From contig NZ_CP134609.1 in NCBI RefSeq assembly GCF_031844705.1, positions 744,001 to 808,000 of the forward strand: 64,000 nucleotides of DNA, written 5' to 3'. Positions 50,913-59,109 of the stretch are shown piece by piece (within the stretch, counting starts at the first letter, position 1; every line of letters starts with the position of its first letter). Below the pieces are notes generated by a model, which made no database searches, was not told where the DNA came from, and saw only the letters and a list, made by a program, of their open reading frames with translations. This DNA is from Streptomyces sp. ITFR-16 (lineage in GTDB: Bacteria; Actinomycetota; Actinomycetes; Streptomycetales; Streptomycetaceae). The position numbers were made by a program, and so were the translations under genes.

Positions 50913-51762
50913 AACCCCCTTCCCCGTCCCGGACGCCGTGGACCCCGACATGAGCGAGGTCGTGGGCAGCCACGATCTGCTGCTCGTCACCCTGGACACC
51001 CTGCGCCACGACGTCGCGGCGGAGCTGGCCGCCGCCGGGCGCATCCCTAACCTGGCCCGGCATCTGCCGGGCGGCGTCTGGGAGAAGCGGCACGCCCCGG
51101 GGAGCTTCACCTATGCCTCGCACCAGGCGATCTTCGCGGGGTTCCTGCCCACCCCGGCCACGCCCGGCCCGCACCCCCGGCTGTTCGCCGCACGGTTCGC
51201 CGGCAGCGAGACGACCGCCGAGCGCACCTTCGTCTTCGACACCCCCGACCTGGTGTCGGGCCTGGCCGGGGCGGGGTACCGCACGGTGTGCGTCGGCGGG
51301 GTGGGGTTCTTCAACCAGCGGGCACCGCTGGGCTCGGTGCTCCCCGGCCTGTTCCAGGAGGCGCACTGGGAACCCGAGTTCGGTGTCGCATCGCCCACCT
51401 CGTTCGAGGCGCAGGTGGCCCGCGCCGAGCAGGTCGTCGCCGGGCTGCCGCACGGACAGCGGCTGTTCCTCTTCGTCAACGTCGCCGCCCTGCACCAGCC
51501 GAACTGGTTCCACCGGCCCGGGGCCACCCGCGACGACGGCGACAGCCGCGCGACGCACGCCGCCGCGCTGGAGTACGTCGACGCCCACATCGGCCGGCTC
51601 TTCGCCGCCGTGAGCAGCCGTCGCCGCGCCTTCGCCATCGTCTGCTCGGACCACGGCACGGCGTACGGCGACGACGGCTACACCGGTCACCGGCTGGGCC
51701 ACGAGTCCGTCTGGACCGTTCCGTACGCCCACTTCTTCCTGGAACCGGGGACCGCACGATGA
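50893..51762 (+). CDS. STM4013/SEN3800-family sulfatase-like hydrolase
   Basis: 289 aa from GTG at 50893 (20-bp overlap with the ATP-grasp gene). Alkaline-phosphatase-superfamily layout: metal ligands LLLVTLDTLRHD (Asp35), a possible nucleophile in GSFTYASHQ (Ser71/Thr73), and CSDHGTAYGDDGYTGHRLGHESVW for the second metal site. No signal peptide, so cytoplasmic, unlike most sulfatases. No Cys-x-Pro-x-Arg sulfatase signature, so a phosphodiesterase or phosphatase activity is as likely as sulfatase. Confidence 0.85.
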   Translation: MASLPPETPFPVPDAVDPDMSEVVGSHDLLLVTLDTLRHDVAAELAAAGRIPNLARHLPGGVWEKRHAPGSFTYASHQAIFAGFLPTPATPGPHPRLFAARFAGSETTAERTFVFDTPDLVSGLAGAGYRTVCVGGVGFFNQRAPLGSVLPGLFQEAHWEPEFGVASPTSFEAQVARAEQVVAGLPHGQRLFLFVNVAALHQPNWFHRPGATRDDGDSRATHAAALEYVDAHIGRLFAAVSSRRRAFAIVCSDHGTAYGDDGYTGHRLGHESVWTVPYAHFFLEPGTAR

Positions 51763-53123
51763 CCAGTCCGCACTCCGTCCGCCCGTATCAGAGCTATGTG
51801 TACGCCTATCCGCACAAGACGGCGTACGAGCCGCTCGGCCGGCTGCCCGGCGGGCGCCCCGCGCTGCGGGACCTGTGGGCCGGCGAACGCAAGGACGCGC
51901 TCTCCCTCTATCTGCACATACCGTTCTGCGAGGTCCGCTGCGGCTTCTGCAATCTCTTCACCCGGATCGGCGCGCCCGACGAGCTGACCACGCGCTATCT
52001 CGACGCGCTGGACCGGCAGGCGACAGCCGTACGGGACGCGCTGGGCGACGGGGAGCCGGTGCGTTTCGCCGCGGCGGCGTTCGGCGGCGGGACGCCGACC
52101 TTTCTGACGGCGGGGGAGCTGGAGCGGCTGTGCGACATAGCGGAGAAGCGCATGGACGCCGATCTGCGGTCCGTGCCGCTGTCCGTGGAGACGTCCCCGT
52201 CGACCGCGACGGCCGACCGGCTGGCCGTCCTCGCCGACCGGGGGACGACCAGGATCAGCATCGGGGTGCAGAGCTTCGTGGAGGCCGAGGCCCGGGCGGC
52301 GGTCCGCCCGCAGCGCCGCGCCGATGTGGAGAAGGCGCTCGGCCTGATCCGGGACACCTCGGTACCCGTCCTCAACATCGACCTGATCTACGGCATCGAC
52401 GGACAGACCGAGGAGAGCTGGCGCACCTCGCTGGACGCGGCGCTCGGCTGGCGGCCTGAGGAGCTGTACCTCTACCCGCTCTACGTCCGTCCGCTGACCG
52501 CGCTGGGCCGGCTCGGCGCCGGTGACCCGGCCGCGGCGGACGCGGCCTGGGACGAGCAGCGGCTGCGCCTCTACCGGTCCGGCCGCGACCACCTCCTGGC
52601 CCACGGCTACGAGCAGGTCTCGATGCGGATGTTCCGCCGCGCCGACGCCCCGCGCACGGACGGCCCCGACGACTACGCCTGCCAGACGGACGGCATGATC
52701 GGTCTGGGCTGCGGCGCCCGCTCGTACACCTCGCGGCTGCACTACTCCTTCGACTACGCCGTGGAGATGCGCAGGGTGCGCACGATCATCGACGCGTACA
52801 CGGCCACCGAGGACTTCTCGCACGCCGAGGTGGGGCGGTACACGGACGGGGACGAGGCGCGGCGCCGCCATCTCCTCCAGTCGGTGCTGCAGGCCGGGGG
52901 GATGGAGCTGTCCGGCTACCGCGAGCGGTTCGGCACCTCCCCGTACGAGGACTTCCCGGCGGAGACGGCCGGCTTCGAGGCGCGGGGCTGGCTCGATCAG
53001 GGCGCGGCAGCCGAGGGGCTGCTGCGGCTGTCGCCGGAGGGACTCGCCCACTCCGACGCGCTGGGCCCCGAACTCTTCTCCCCCGCCGTACGGGCCGCGA
53101 TGGCCGCGTACGAGGTGAGGTGA
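51759..53123 (+). CDS. STM4012-family radical SAM protein (HemN/HemW-like)
   Basis: 454 aa; ATGA overlap with the hydrolase. The [4Fe-4S]/SAM motif is Cys57-x3-Cys61-x2-Cys64 (FCEVRCGFCNLF). FGGGTPTFL, VETSPST, RISIGVQSF and DLIYGIDGQTEESW are HemN/HemW landmarks. The sequence after the cluster is CNLF rather than the CxFC of coproporphyrinogen dehydrogenase, so a different reaction is expected. Second of the cassette's two distinct radical SAM families is the next gene. Confidence 0.88.
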   Translation: MTSPHSVRPYQSYVYAYPHKTAYEPLGRLPGGRPALRDLWAGERKDALSLYLHIPFCEVRCGFCNLFTRIGAPDELTTRYLDALDRQATAVRDALGDGEPVRFAAAAFGGGTPTFLTAGELERLCDIAEKRMDADLRSVPLSVETSPSTATADRLAVLADRGTTRISIGVQSFVEAEARAAVRPQRRADVEKALGLIRDTSVPVLNIDLIYGIDGQTEESWRTSLDAALGWRPEELYLYPLYVRPLTALGRLGAGDPAAADAAWDEQRLRLYRSGRDHLLAHGYEQVSMRMFRRADAPRTDGPDDYACQTDGMIGLGCGARSYTSRLHYSFDYAVEMRRVRTIIDAYTATEDFSHAEVGRYTDGDEARRRHLLQSVLQAGGMELSGYRERFGTSPYEDFPAETAGFEARGWLDQGAAAEGLLRLSPEGLAHSDALGPELFSPAVRAAMAAYEVR

Positions 53124-53130
53124 GCCCGGC

Positions 53131-54021
53131 GTGGAGCTGACGATCCTCTACCGGGGCCCGCTGGCCTCGTGCGACTACGACTGCCCGTACTGCCCGTTCG
53201 CCAAGCGGCGCGACAGCCGGGCGCAGCTGCTGGCGGACCGGGCCGCGCTGGAGCGGTTCACCGCGTGGGTGGCCGAGCAGACCGGGGACCGGATCTCGGT
53301 GCTGTTCACCCCGTGGGGCGAGGGCCTGGTCCGCTCCTGGTACCGCCGGGCGATGACCGGGCTGGCCGGGCTCGAACAGGTGCGCCGGGTCGCGATCCAG
53401 ACGAATCTGAGCGGCCGGACGCGGTGGCTGGCCGAGGCGGGGGCGGCCGGCCGCGAGAAGATCGCACTGTGGTGCACGTACCACCCGGGGCAGACCCCGT
53501 ACGAGCGCTTTCTCGACCGGTGCGCGGAGCTGACGTCCCTCGGGATCCGGCACAGCGTCGGGGTCGTCGGTCTCGACGAGCACCTCGGCGAGGCGCGGCG
53601 GCTGCGGGCGGCGCTCCCCGGGCAGGTCTACCTCTGGGTCAATGCCGCCGAGGGGCACACCTATACGGACGAGGAGGCGGAGCGGTGGACCGCGATCGAC
53701 CCGCTGTTCCCCTACAGCCGCCATCCGCACCGCTCGGCCGGGCTGCCCTGCCGGACCGGTGAGTCGGTGATCTCGGTGGACGGGGACGGGACGGTGCGCC
53801 GCTGCCACTTCGTCCGGGCCGAGCTGGGCAATCTGTACGACGGCAGCTACCGCAGGGCGCTGGGGCCGAGGGCCTGTCCGCTCGCCGTCTGCGACTGCCA
53901 CATCGGCTATGTGCATCTGGAGACGCTGCCGCTGTACGACGTCTTCGCGGGCGGTGTGCTGGAGCGCATACCGGCGCATCCGCTGTCCCCGGCCGCCCCG
54001 ACGGGTGGGTCCGGCGGCTGA
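53131..54021 (+). CDS. STM4011-family radical SAM protein
   Basis: 296 aa from GTG at 53131, 7 bp after the STM4012 stop. Radical SAM motif Cys14-x3-Cys18-x2-Cys21 (CDYDCPYCPF). The C-terminal Cys207, Cys225, Cys249, Cys254 and Cys256 form a SPASM-like set that could hold an extra iron-sulfur cluster, as in peptide-modifying enzymes. An unusually early CxxxCxxC (residue 14) is typical of this family. Last gene of the cassette. Confidence 0.87.
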   Translation: MELTILYRGPLASCDYDCPYCPFAKRRDSRAQLLADRAALERFTAWVAEQTGDRISVLFTPWGEGLVRSWYRRAMTGLAGLEQVRRVAIQTNLSGRTRWLAEAGAAGREKIALWCTYHPGQTPYERFLDRCAELTSLGIRHSVGVVGLDEHLGEARRLRAALPGQVYLWVNAAEGHTYTDEEAERWTAIDPLFPYSRHPHRSAGLPCRTGESVISVDGDGTVRRCHFVRAELGNLYDGSYRRALGPRACPLAVCDCHIGYVHLETLPLYDVFAGGVLERIPAHPLSPAAPTGGSGG

Positions 54022-54035
54022 GGACAGCGGATGCG

Positions 54036-54881
54036 TCAGAGCGGGAGCAGGTCGGGCCGCTTCGGCTCGACGTGGTCCCCGGAGGACTCGCCGCGCAGCC
54101 GCCGCCCGATCCAGGGCACCAGGTATTCGCGCGCCCAGTGGATGTCGTCGCGCCGGACCTCCAGCGTTCCCCGCTGGGGCAGCGGCGGCCACTCCTGGTC
54201 GGGGTCGGCAGGTACGTCGAGGCCGAGGACCTGGGCGGCGCGCAGCGCGACCCGGGTGTGTCCCTCGGGGGACAGATGCAGCCGGTCGCCGTCCCAGGCG
54301 CGCCGGTCCTGCACGGAGCGCAGCGACCACAGGTCGAGGACCGGGCAGTCGTAGCGGTCGGCGATGGACCGCACATGGGCGGTATACGTGGCGATCTTGC
54401 CGCGCAGATGGCGCAGCACCGGAACGCCGCGGGTGTCGAAGCCGGTGGTGACCATGACGGTGCCGACGGACTGCGTCAGCTCGGCGACCGCCCGCTCGAA
54501 GCGTTCGGCCACGTCGTCGGGGTCGGTGCCGGGCCGGATGATGTCGTTGCCGCCTGCGCAGAAGCTCACCAGATCGGGGGCGAGTTCCTTGGCGCGGGGC
54601 ACCTGCTCCTCGACTATCTGGTCGAGGAGGCGTCCTCGTACGGCGAGATTGGCGTAGCGGAAGTTTCCGTGTGCGGAGCCCGCGGCCTCGGTCGCCGCGT
54701 CGGGGGCCGGGAGCTGGTCCGCGAGGAGTACCGCGAGCCGGTCAGCCCAGCCGACGAACGTTCCGTCCGGGCCGGGGTCACCGACTCCCTCGGTGAAGCT
54801 GTCGCCAATCGCCGCGTACGACTCGATGGCGCCCTGTCGGTTGATGACGCCCTGTCGGATGTTTCTCGAATCGTCTGCCAC
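54036..54881 (-). CDS. SGNH/GDSL hydrolase
   Basis: 281 aa from GTG at 54881. Block I AAIGDSFTEG (Ser28 nucleophile), block III GGNDII, block V DGDRLHLSPEGH (Asp, His). No signal peptide. Extra C-terminal region (EWPPLPQRGTLEVRRDDIHWAREYLVPWIGRRLRG) is a feature of the common Streptomyces cytoplasmic SGNH family. Esterase or acetylhydrolase of unknown substrate. Ends convergent to the radical SAM cassette with a 14-bp gap. Confidence 0.87.
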   Translation of the reverse strand: MADDSRNIRQGVINRQGAIESYAAIGDSFTEGVGDPGPDGTFVGWADRLAVLLADQLPAPDAATEAAGSAHGNFRYANLAVRGRLLDQIVEEQVPRAKELAPDLVSFCAGGNDIIRPGTDPDDVAERFERAVAELTQSVGTVMVTTGFDTRGVPVLRHLRGKIATYTAHVRSIADRYDCPVLDLWSLRSVQDRRAWDGDRLHLSPEGHTRVALRAAQVLGLDVPADPDQEWPPLPQRGTLEVRRDDIHWAREYLVPWIGRRLRGESSGDHVEPKRPDLLPL

Positions 54882-54985
54882 AAGCGCATATCCTGCACCG
54901 CCGAATGTGACCTACGCGACCGTAATATGGGGTTGACGGGTGGTGAGATAGACCACCCGGTCAGTTTTCGGTAAAGGGGGAATAA

Positions 54986-55025
54986 GCAGAGGGACGGTGC
55001 GCCGCCGCGCACCGCCCCTCTCTGC
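54986..55025 (-). terminator. Terminator of the M23 peptidase gene
   Basis: Imperfect long stem (GCAGAGGG..GGTGCG / CGCACC..CCCTCTCTGC) 40 bp after the stop on the minus strand. Confidence 0.55.
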
Positions 55026-55064
55026 CTTGCCGCGGCCCGGATCACCGGGCCGGTACCGCTCGGA

Positions 55065-56012
55065 TCAGACGTTGATCCCGTGGGCCGCCAGGTAGGCGAT
55101 CGGGTCGATGTCCGAGCCGTAGGCCGGGCCCGTGCGGATCTCGAAGTGCAGGTGCGGGCCGGTGGCGTTGCCGGTGGCGCCGGAGAGGCCGACCTGCTGG
55201 CCCGCGGTCACGGTCTGGCCCGCCGAGACGGAGAGCGAGGACATGTGGCCGTACTGCGAGTAGTGGCCGTCGGCGTGCTTGATGACGACCTCGTTGCCGT
55301 ACGCGCCGCCCCAGCCGGCGGTGACGACGGTGCCGGAGGTGATGGCCTTCACGCTGGTGCCGGTGGCGACGGGGAAGTCGATGCCGGTGTGGCTGCCGCT
55401 GGACCAGTTGGAGCCGGAGGCGCGGTAGGCGGTGGTGTGGTTGCCCGGGACCGGGTGGACGTAACCGGAGTCGTTGCTCTGGGTCGCCGGGGCCGAGGTC
55501 TCCTTGGACGACGAGGCGTCGGAGGAGGAAGAGGCGGACGAGTCGGAGGCGGTGGACGCCTTCGTCTCGGTCTTGGCCGGGGCCTTGGGAGCGGCCTTCG
55601 GGGCGGCCTTCGACGGGGTGGAGGTGGTCGAGGCGTGGCCCCAGCTCTTGCCGCCGAGCGTCAGCTTCATGCCCGGGAAGATCAGGCTCGGGTTGTCGCC
55701 GACGACCTCGCGGTTGTCCTGGTACAGCTTCTCCCAGCCGCCCTTGAGCTTGTGCTCGGCGGCGATCTTGGAGAGGTAGTCGCCGGAGACCACGGAGTAG
55801 GTCGTGGTGCCGGAGTGCTTCTTCGCGGCCTTGGCCGGCGTGGTGTGCGCGGCGGCCGACTTCGAGGTGGCCGGGGCGGTCTGCTCTGCGGCGTGGGCAC
55901 CGGTGGCGCCGAGCAGCGGAAGCGCGATGACGGCTCCGCCGGCGCTCGCGGCGACGACGCCGCGGGCGATGGTGCTGGACTTGGGACGGCGGTGCTTACC
56001 CGAATTGGGCAT
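55065..56012 (-). CDS. Secreted LysM / M23 peptidoglycan endopeptidase
   Basis: 315 aa. Sec signal (about 1-42), LysM domain (71-119; TYSVVSGDYLSKIAAEHKLKGGWEKLYQDN), Ala/Ser/Thr/Lys-rich linker (125-182), and an M23 peptidase domain (185-315) with zinc ligands His208 and Asp212 (SHTGIDFP) and His289 plus catalytic His287 (PHLHFE). Cleaves peptide crosslinks in peptidoglycan during growth or resuscitation. A c-di-AMP riboswitch in its leader shuts expression off when c-di-AMP is high, as for many actinobacterial wall hydrolases. Confidence 0.95.
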   Translation of the reverse strand: MPNSGKHRRPKSSTIARGVVAASAGGAVIALPLLGATGAHAAEQTAPATSKSAAAHTTPAKAAKKHSGTTTYSVVSGDYLSKIAAEHKLKGGWEKLYQDNREVVGDNPSLIFPGMKLTLGGKSWGHASTTSTPSKAAPKAAPKAPAKTETKASTASDSSASSSSDASSSKETSAPATQSNDSGYVHPVPGNHTTAYRASGSNWSSGSHTGIDFPVATGTSVKAITSGTVVTAGWGGAYGNEVVIKHADGHYSQYGHMSSLSVSAGQTVTAGQQVGLSGATGNATGPHLHFEIRTGPAYGSDIDPIAYLAAHGINV

Positions 56013-56028
56013 GAAGGATTTCCTCTCC

Positions 56029-56160
56029 GGCGCCTGCGAGGTGAGCTGTCGGGTTCGGGCTGGAGATGCCCGGCCGCGCCTGGCGCGGCTTCACCCCGAG
56101 CCGGCCGGATCTCCCGGTCGGCGGCTTACCTGGTTCCCCCGCTCCTGCCACACGGTGAGT
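56029..56160 (-). promoter_or_regulatory. c-di-AMP (ydaO/yuaA-type) riboswitch
   Basis: On the minus strand the leader holds the conserved blocks GAGCGGGGGAACC (plus 56132-56144), CGGGGTGAAGCC (about 56087-56098), and near the 3' end GACAGCTCACCTCGCAGGCG (about 56031-56050), in the order and spacing of actinobacterial ydaO aptamers. It ends about 17 bp before the ATG of a LysM/M23 gene, the usual target. Confidence 0.85.
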
Positions 56161-56192
56161 GGGTGCGAATTCCGGACGGCGGCAGGATTAGG

Positions 56193-56218
56193 CGTTCCAT
56201 CCGGATTGACATGGAACG
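56193..56218. promoter_or_regulatory. Dyad CGTTCCAT-N10-ATGGAACG upstream of riboswitch
   Basis: Perfect 8-bp inverted repeat just upstream of the riboswitch, near where the M23 promoter should lie. It could be an operator or part of the promoter. Confidence 0.35.
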
Positions 56219-56465
56219 TAAGCGAGCCGGGACGGCGGAAACAAGCCATGGGTTCCGCGCCGCATTCCGCACCGGAAATCCGGCGCGGAATTCCCGTCAC
56301 ACTCCGTGGATTACGGATCTTGGCTTTCCGCGCGGCGCACGGAGTACCCGCCCGGCGCGCCGCCACACACCGTCACGGATATGATCCCGCTCACGAGAGG
56401 GTGATCATCTCCCTTATAAGCAGGGCATGTTCGACTAAAAGCCTCAATACGGACATGTCGCGCCC
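56219..56465. other. Intergenic stretch behind the GH36 remnant
   Basis: No gene. It includes a hairpin with perfect 10-bp arms TTCCGCGCCG (56253-56262) and CGGCGCGGAA (56281-56290), a possible old terminator of the GH36 gene, and an AT-richer patch around 56390-56460 unlike its surroundings. Confidence 0.4.
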
Positions 56466-57224
56466 TCATGCGCGACGCAGCCGCAGCACCCCCGCATCGA
56501 GATCGCCGCGCAGCCCGGTGTGCAGCCCCTCCTGGTGAAGCAGCGCCGAACCGTGGTGCACCACCCCCGAGTCCACGCAGACATAGGCCGCCTCCGGGTC
56601 CAGCCCGCGCAGCCGCAGGGCCGGCGGCCGCTCCCCGTACCGCTGGGCCTCCAGCCACATCAGTACGACGGTCTCCGCACCCCGTACGTACTGCACCGCG
56701 CTCAGCCCGCCGCGTGGCGGACGCAGCCGGTACAGCTCCCCCAGCTGCACCACGGGACGGATCTCCTTGTACAGCTCCACCCAGCCCCGCGCCTCGGCCA
56801 GCTCCGCGTCGCTCCACTCCGCGAGGTCGCCGCCGACGCCGAGCACCCCGGCCATGGCGCTCACGAACCGGAAGCGCAGCGAGGACACCCGGCCGTTCAG
56901 CTGGCCGTTCGGGCTGTCCGTGACCCACGCCGCCATCACCCGCGCCGGGTGGATCTGCCCGAAGCCCTCCTGGATGGCGAGCCGGTCCAGCGGATCGGTG
57001 TTGTCCGAGGTCCACACCTGGTCCGTACGGGAGAGGATCCCCAGGTCGATCCGGCCGCCGCCGCCCGAGCAGGACTCGAAGGCGACCCCGGGGTGGGCGG
57101 CCCGCAGCCGGTCGATCAGCGCGTAGAGGCCGTGCACATGCTCGGTCCAGAGCCTCTGCGGATACTCCTCGCCCGGCCAGCCGGCATCGGTGAAGCAGCG
57201 GCACAAATTCACACAGTTCCGCAC
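56466..57224 (-). pseudogene. Truncated GH36 alpha-galactosidase (C-terminal remnant)
   Basis: About 245 residues match only the C-terminal third of a ~700-aa GH36 alpha-galactosidase: CFTDAGWPGEEYPQRLW, FESCSGGGGRIDLGILSRTDQVWTSDNTDPLDRL (SDN carries the acid/base Asp), HPARVMAAWVTDSPN and WVELYKEIRPVV. Homology begins abruptly at Cys-Phe-Thr-Asp near 57200. The (beta/alpha)8 N-terminal half with the KWD nucleophile is absent, and no SD precedes any start. Upstream DNA belongs to the divergent phosphatase gene, so a deletion or rearrangement has removed the 5' part. Not expected to be active. Confidence 0.82.
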
Positions 57225-57377
57225 ATCATCGACCGGGCGGAGAGGGAGGGCAATGCCTCGCGCACACCGGAAAGGGGGACGCCGCCCGAGATGATTGGCG
57301 GTGGAATCAATGTCGTATCGTCACGAGAGTGGACCCGTCGGCGAGCCGCGCCGGTGGCAGATTCTCCAGGAGCGACC

Positions 57378-58190
57378 GTGACGCAGCAGCTGCCGCAGAC
57401 CCCGTCGACGGAACCCGAACTGGCCGGGATCCGCAATTTCCGTGACGTGGGCGGGCTGCCCACCACGGACGGCCGCCGGGTGCGCTACGGACGGCTCTAC
57501 CGCAGCGGTCACCTCGCGCACGCCACCCCCGAGGACACCGCCTTCCTGACCGGTCTCGGGCTGCACACGGTCTTCGACTTCCGCAACGCGGCCGACCACA
57601 AGCTGGACGGCCTCGACGTGGAGCTGCCCGGCGTGCGCAACGTGAGCATCCCGCTCAGCGACCCGGCGGACGGCGCGGAGTTCTGGCGGATGGTGCGCGA
57701 CGGCAACATGACCGAGCTGCGTTCGATCCTCGCCGACGGCAAGGGGACGGCCCGCATGGTCGCCTCGTACCGCACGATCATCCTGGAGCGGACCGCCGAA
57801 CACAGCCGGGTGCTGCACGCACTGGCCGAGGACAGCGTCCCCGCCCTGATGCACTGCGCGGCCGGCAAGGACCGGGCGGGGCTCTCCATCGCGGTCTCCC
57901 TGCTCGCCCTCGGCGTCGAGCGCGAGGCCATCGAGGCCGACTACCTCAAGTCCAACGACGCGCACCGCCGTTACCGCGTCAAGCGCAGCGACACCTCCGC
58001 GGCCGGGATGTCACCCGAGGTGATGGAGCTGCTCAACCCGCTCTTCGGTGCCCAGCCCGACTACCTCGCCGCCGCCTTCGCCGCCATCGACGAGACCTGG
58101 GGAAGCACCGACCGCTATCTCTCCGACGGGCTGAAGCTCGCCCCCGCCACGCGCGAGCGGCTGCGCGAACGGCTCCTCGACGAGGGCTGA
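57378..58190 (+). CDS. Tyrosine/dual-specificity protein phosphatase (Y_phosphatase3)
   Basis: 270 aa from GTG at 57378 with AGGAG upstream. N-terminal IRNFRDVGGLPTTDGRRVRYGRLYRSGHL is the family hallmark; the catalytic P-loop is CAAGKDRAG (Cys160 to Arg166, Cx5R). The Lys-Asp in the loop is typical of bacterial lipid/tyrosine phosphatases of this group, so phosphoinositide-like substrates are also possible. Cytoplasmic. Ends 13 bp before the convergent small-membrane-protein gene. Confidence 0.9.
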   Translation: MTQQLPQTPSTEPELAGIRNFRDVGGLPTTDGRRVRYGRLYRSGHLAHATPEDTAFLTGLGLHTVFDFRNAADHKLDGLDVELPGVRNVSIPLSDPADGAEFWRMVRDGNMTELRSILADGKGTARMVASYRTIILERTAEHSRVLHALAEDSVPALMHCAAGKDRAGLSIAVSLLALGVEREAIEADYLKSNDAHRRYRVKRSDTSAAGMSPEVMELLNPLFGAQPDYLAAAFAAIDETWGSTDRYLSDGLKLAPATRERLRERLLDEG

Positions 58191-58203
58191 GCGGCGCGCG
58201 GGG

Positions 58204-58380
58204 CTACTGGTTGTGCATCCCGACCGCGAACAGCAGGTAGAGGAAGCCGGCGATGACATGCCCCGCCACCAGATAGGCGAAGAGCCGGATGACGAGCCCG
58301 CGCGGCATCTTCTTCTCCTGCGGGTCGTACGCCTTCGTCCGGGCCGGGGTGAGCGGGTCGTAGTTCTCGGAATCGGACAT
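58204..58380 (-). CDS. Small membrane protein (DUF6126-like)
   Basis: 58 aa: MSDSENYDPLTPARTKAYDP, then a single transmembrane helix (LVIRLFAYLVAGHVIAGFLYLLFAVG) near the C-terminus. ATG at 58380. It lies 44 bp downstream of the XRE-cupin gene in the same orientation; this pair (XRE regulator then tiny membrane protein) recurs in streptomycetes. No known function. Confidence 0.75.
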   Translation of the reverse strand: MSDSENYDPLTPARTKAYDPQEKKMPRGLVIRLFAYLVAGHVIAGFLYLLFAVGMHNQ

Positions 58381-58424
58381 GACGGGTCCTCTCTGGCCAC
58401 CGGCGGGCCGGTGGCGGCTACGCC

Positions 58425-59033
58425 TCAGCGACGGTGGATGCCGCTGCCGAGACACAGCTCGGCGGCGGGGCTCTGCAGCAGGGTGTGGACGAAGAGCAGC
58501 TCGGCGCCCTCGGGGACGGGGGCCTCGATCCGGTGCGGGGTGAGCGAGTCGAAGTGCGCGCTGTCCCCGGGGGCGAGGTCGTGGACCGTCTCGCCCAGGG
58601 TCACCCGGAGCCGCCCGGCCAGGACGTACAGCCACTCCTCGCCGGGGTGGACGCGCACCAGATCGCCCTGGGCGCCGTGCGGGACCCGGACGCGCAGCGC
58701 CTGCATGGCCCGTCCGGAGCCGCCGGCCTGCTGGTACATCCAGCCGTCGGCCTCGGGGCCCTCGAAGCCCCGGCTCCGGACGATCGCGTCACGTTCCGGG
58801 GGCATCTCGCCCAGCAGCTCGGAGACCGTCGTACCGTAGATCCTGGCGAGGCCCAGCAGCATGGGCAGCGAGGGCTGACGCCGGCCGGTCTCGAGCCGGG
58901 ACAGATGGGCGGGCGAGAGTCCGGCCCGCTGGGCGGCGGTCTCCAGGGTGAGACCGCGGCCGCGGCGCAGGTCGCGCAGGCGAGGGGCGACACCGGGCAG
59001 CTCGTCGGCCGCCCCCGCATCCGGAGGATTCAT
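58425..59033 (-). CDS. XRE-family regulator with cupin sensor
   Basis: 202 aa. HTH (17-72; LRDLRRGRGLTLETAAQRAGLSPAHLSRLETGRRQPSLPMLLGLARIYGTTVSELLG) and a C-terminal cupin (about 110-195; HPGEEWLYVLAGRLRVTLGETVHDLAPGDSAHFDS). ATG at 59033. A long perfect inverted repeat (59057-59085) just upstream is the probable autoregulatory operator. Its position before the hopanoid operon matches the layout I recall from the S. coelicolor hopanoid region, so it might respond to a lipid or terpenoid signal. Confidence 0.88.
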   Translation of the reverse strand: MNPPDAGAADELPGVAPRLRDLRRGRGLTLETAAQRAGLSPAHLSRLETGRRQPSLPMLLGLARIYGTTVSELLGEMPPERDAIVRSRGFEGPEADGWMYQQAGGSGRAMQALRVRVPHGAQGDLVRVHPGEEWLYVLAGRLRVTLGETVHDLAPGDSAHFDSLTPHRIEAPVPEGAELLFVHTLLQSPAAELCLGSGIHRR

Positions 59034-59056
59034 GCCTCCATTGGGCCAGGATCTTT

Positions 59057-59085
59057 CCTCGGAGGCAACTTTCTTGCCTCCGAGG
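59057..59085. promoter_or_regulatory. Operator-like inverted repeat before XRE gene
   Basis: CCTCGGAGGCAA (59057-59068), CTTTC, TTGCCTCCGAGG (59074-59085): perfect 12-bp arms; the right half is also the centre of a 15-bp palindrome TTGCCTC-C-GAGGCAA (59074-59088). Lies between the XRE gene (starts 59033) and the aminotransferase end (59110). Confidence 0.6.
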
Positions 59086-59109
59086 CAAAACCCCTCGATC
59101 GGCCGCCGG

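Noticed and set aside
50893..51762. Calling the STM4013-like protein a sulfatase
   Set aside because: The Cys/Ser-x-Pro-x-Arg maturation signature of sulfatases is absent; only the alkaline-phosphatase superfamily level is supported.
54937..54959. CGGGTGGT-N7-ACCACCCG hairpin as a riboswitch or second terminator
   Set aside because: A simple 8-bp stem without conserved blocks; a better terminator for the M23 gene lies closer at 54986-55025. It could be an operator of the SGNH gene but nothing supports that.
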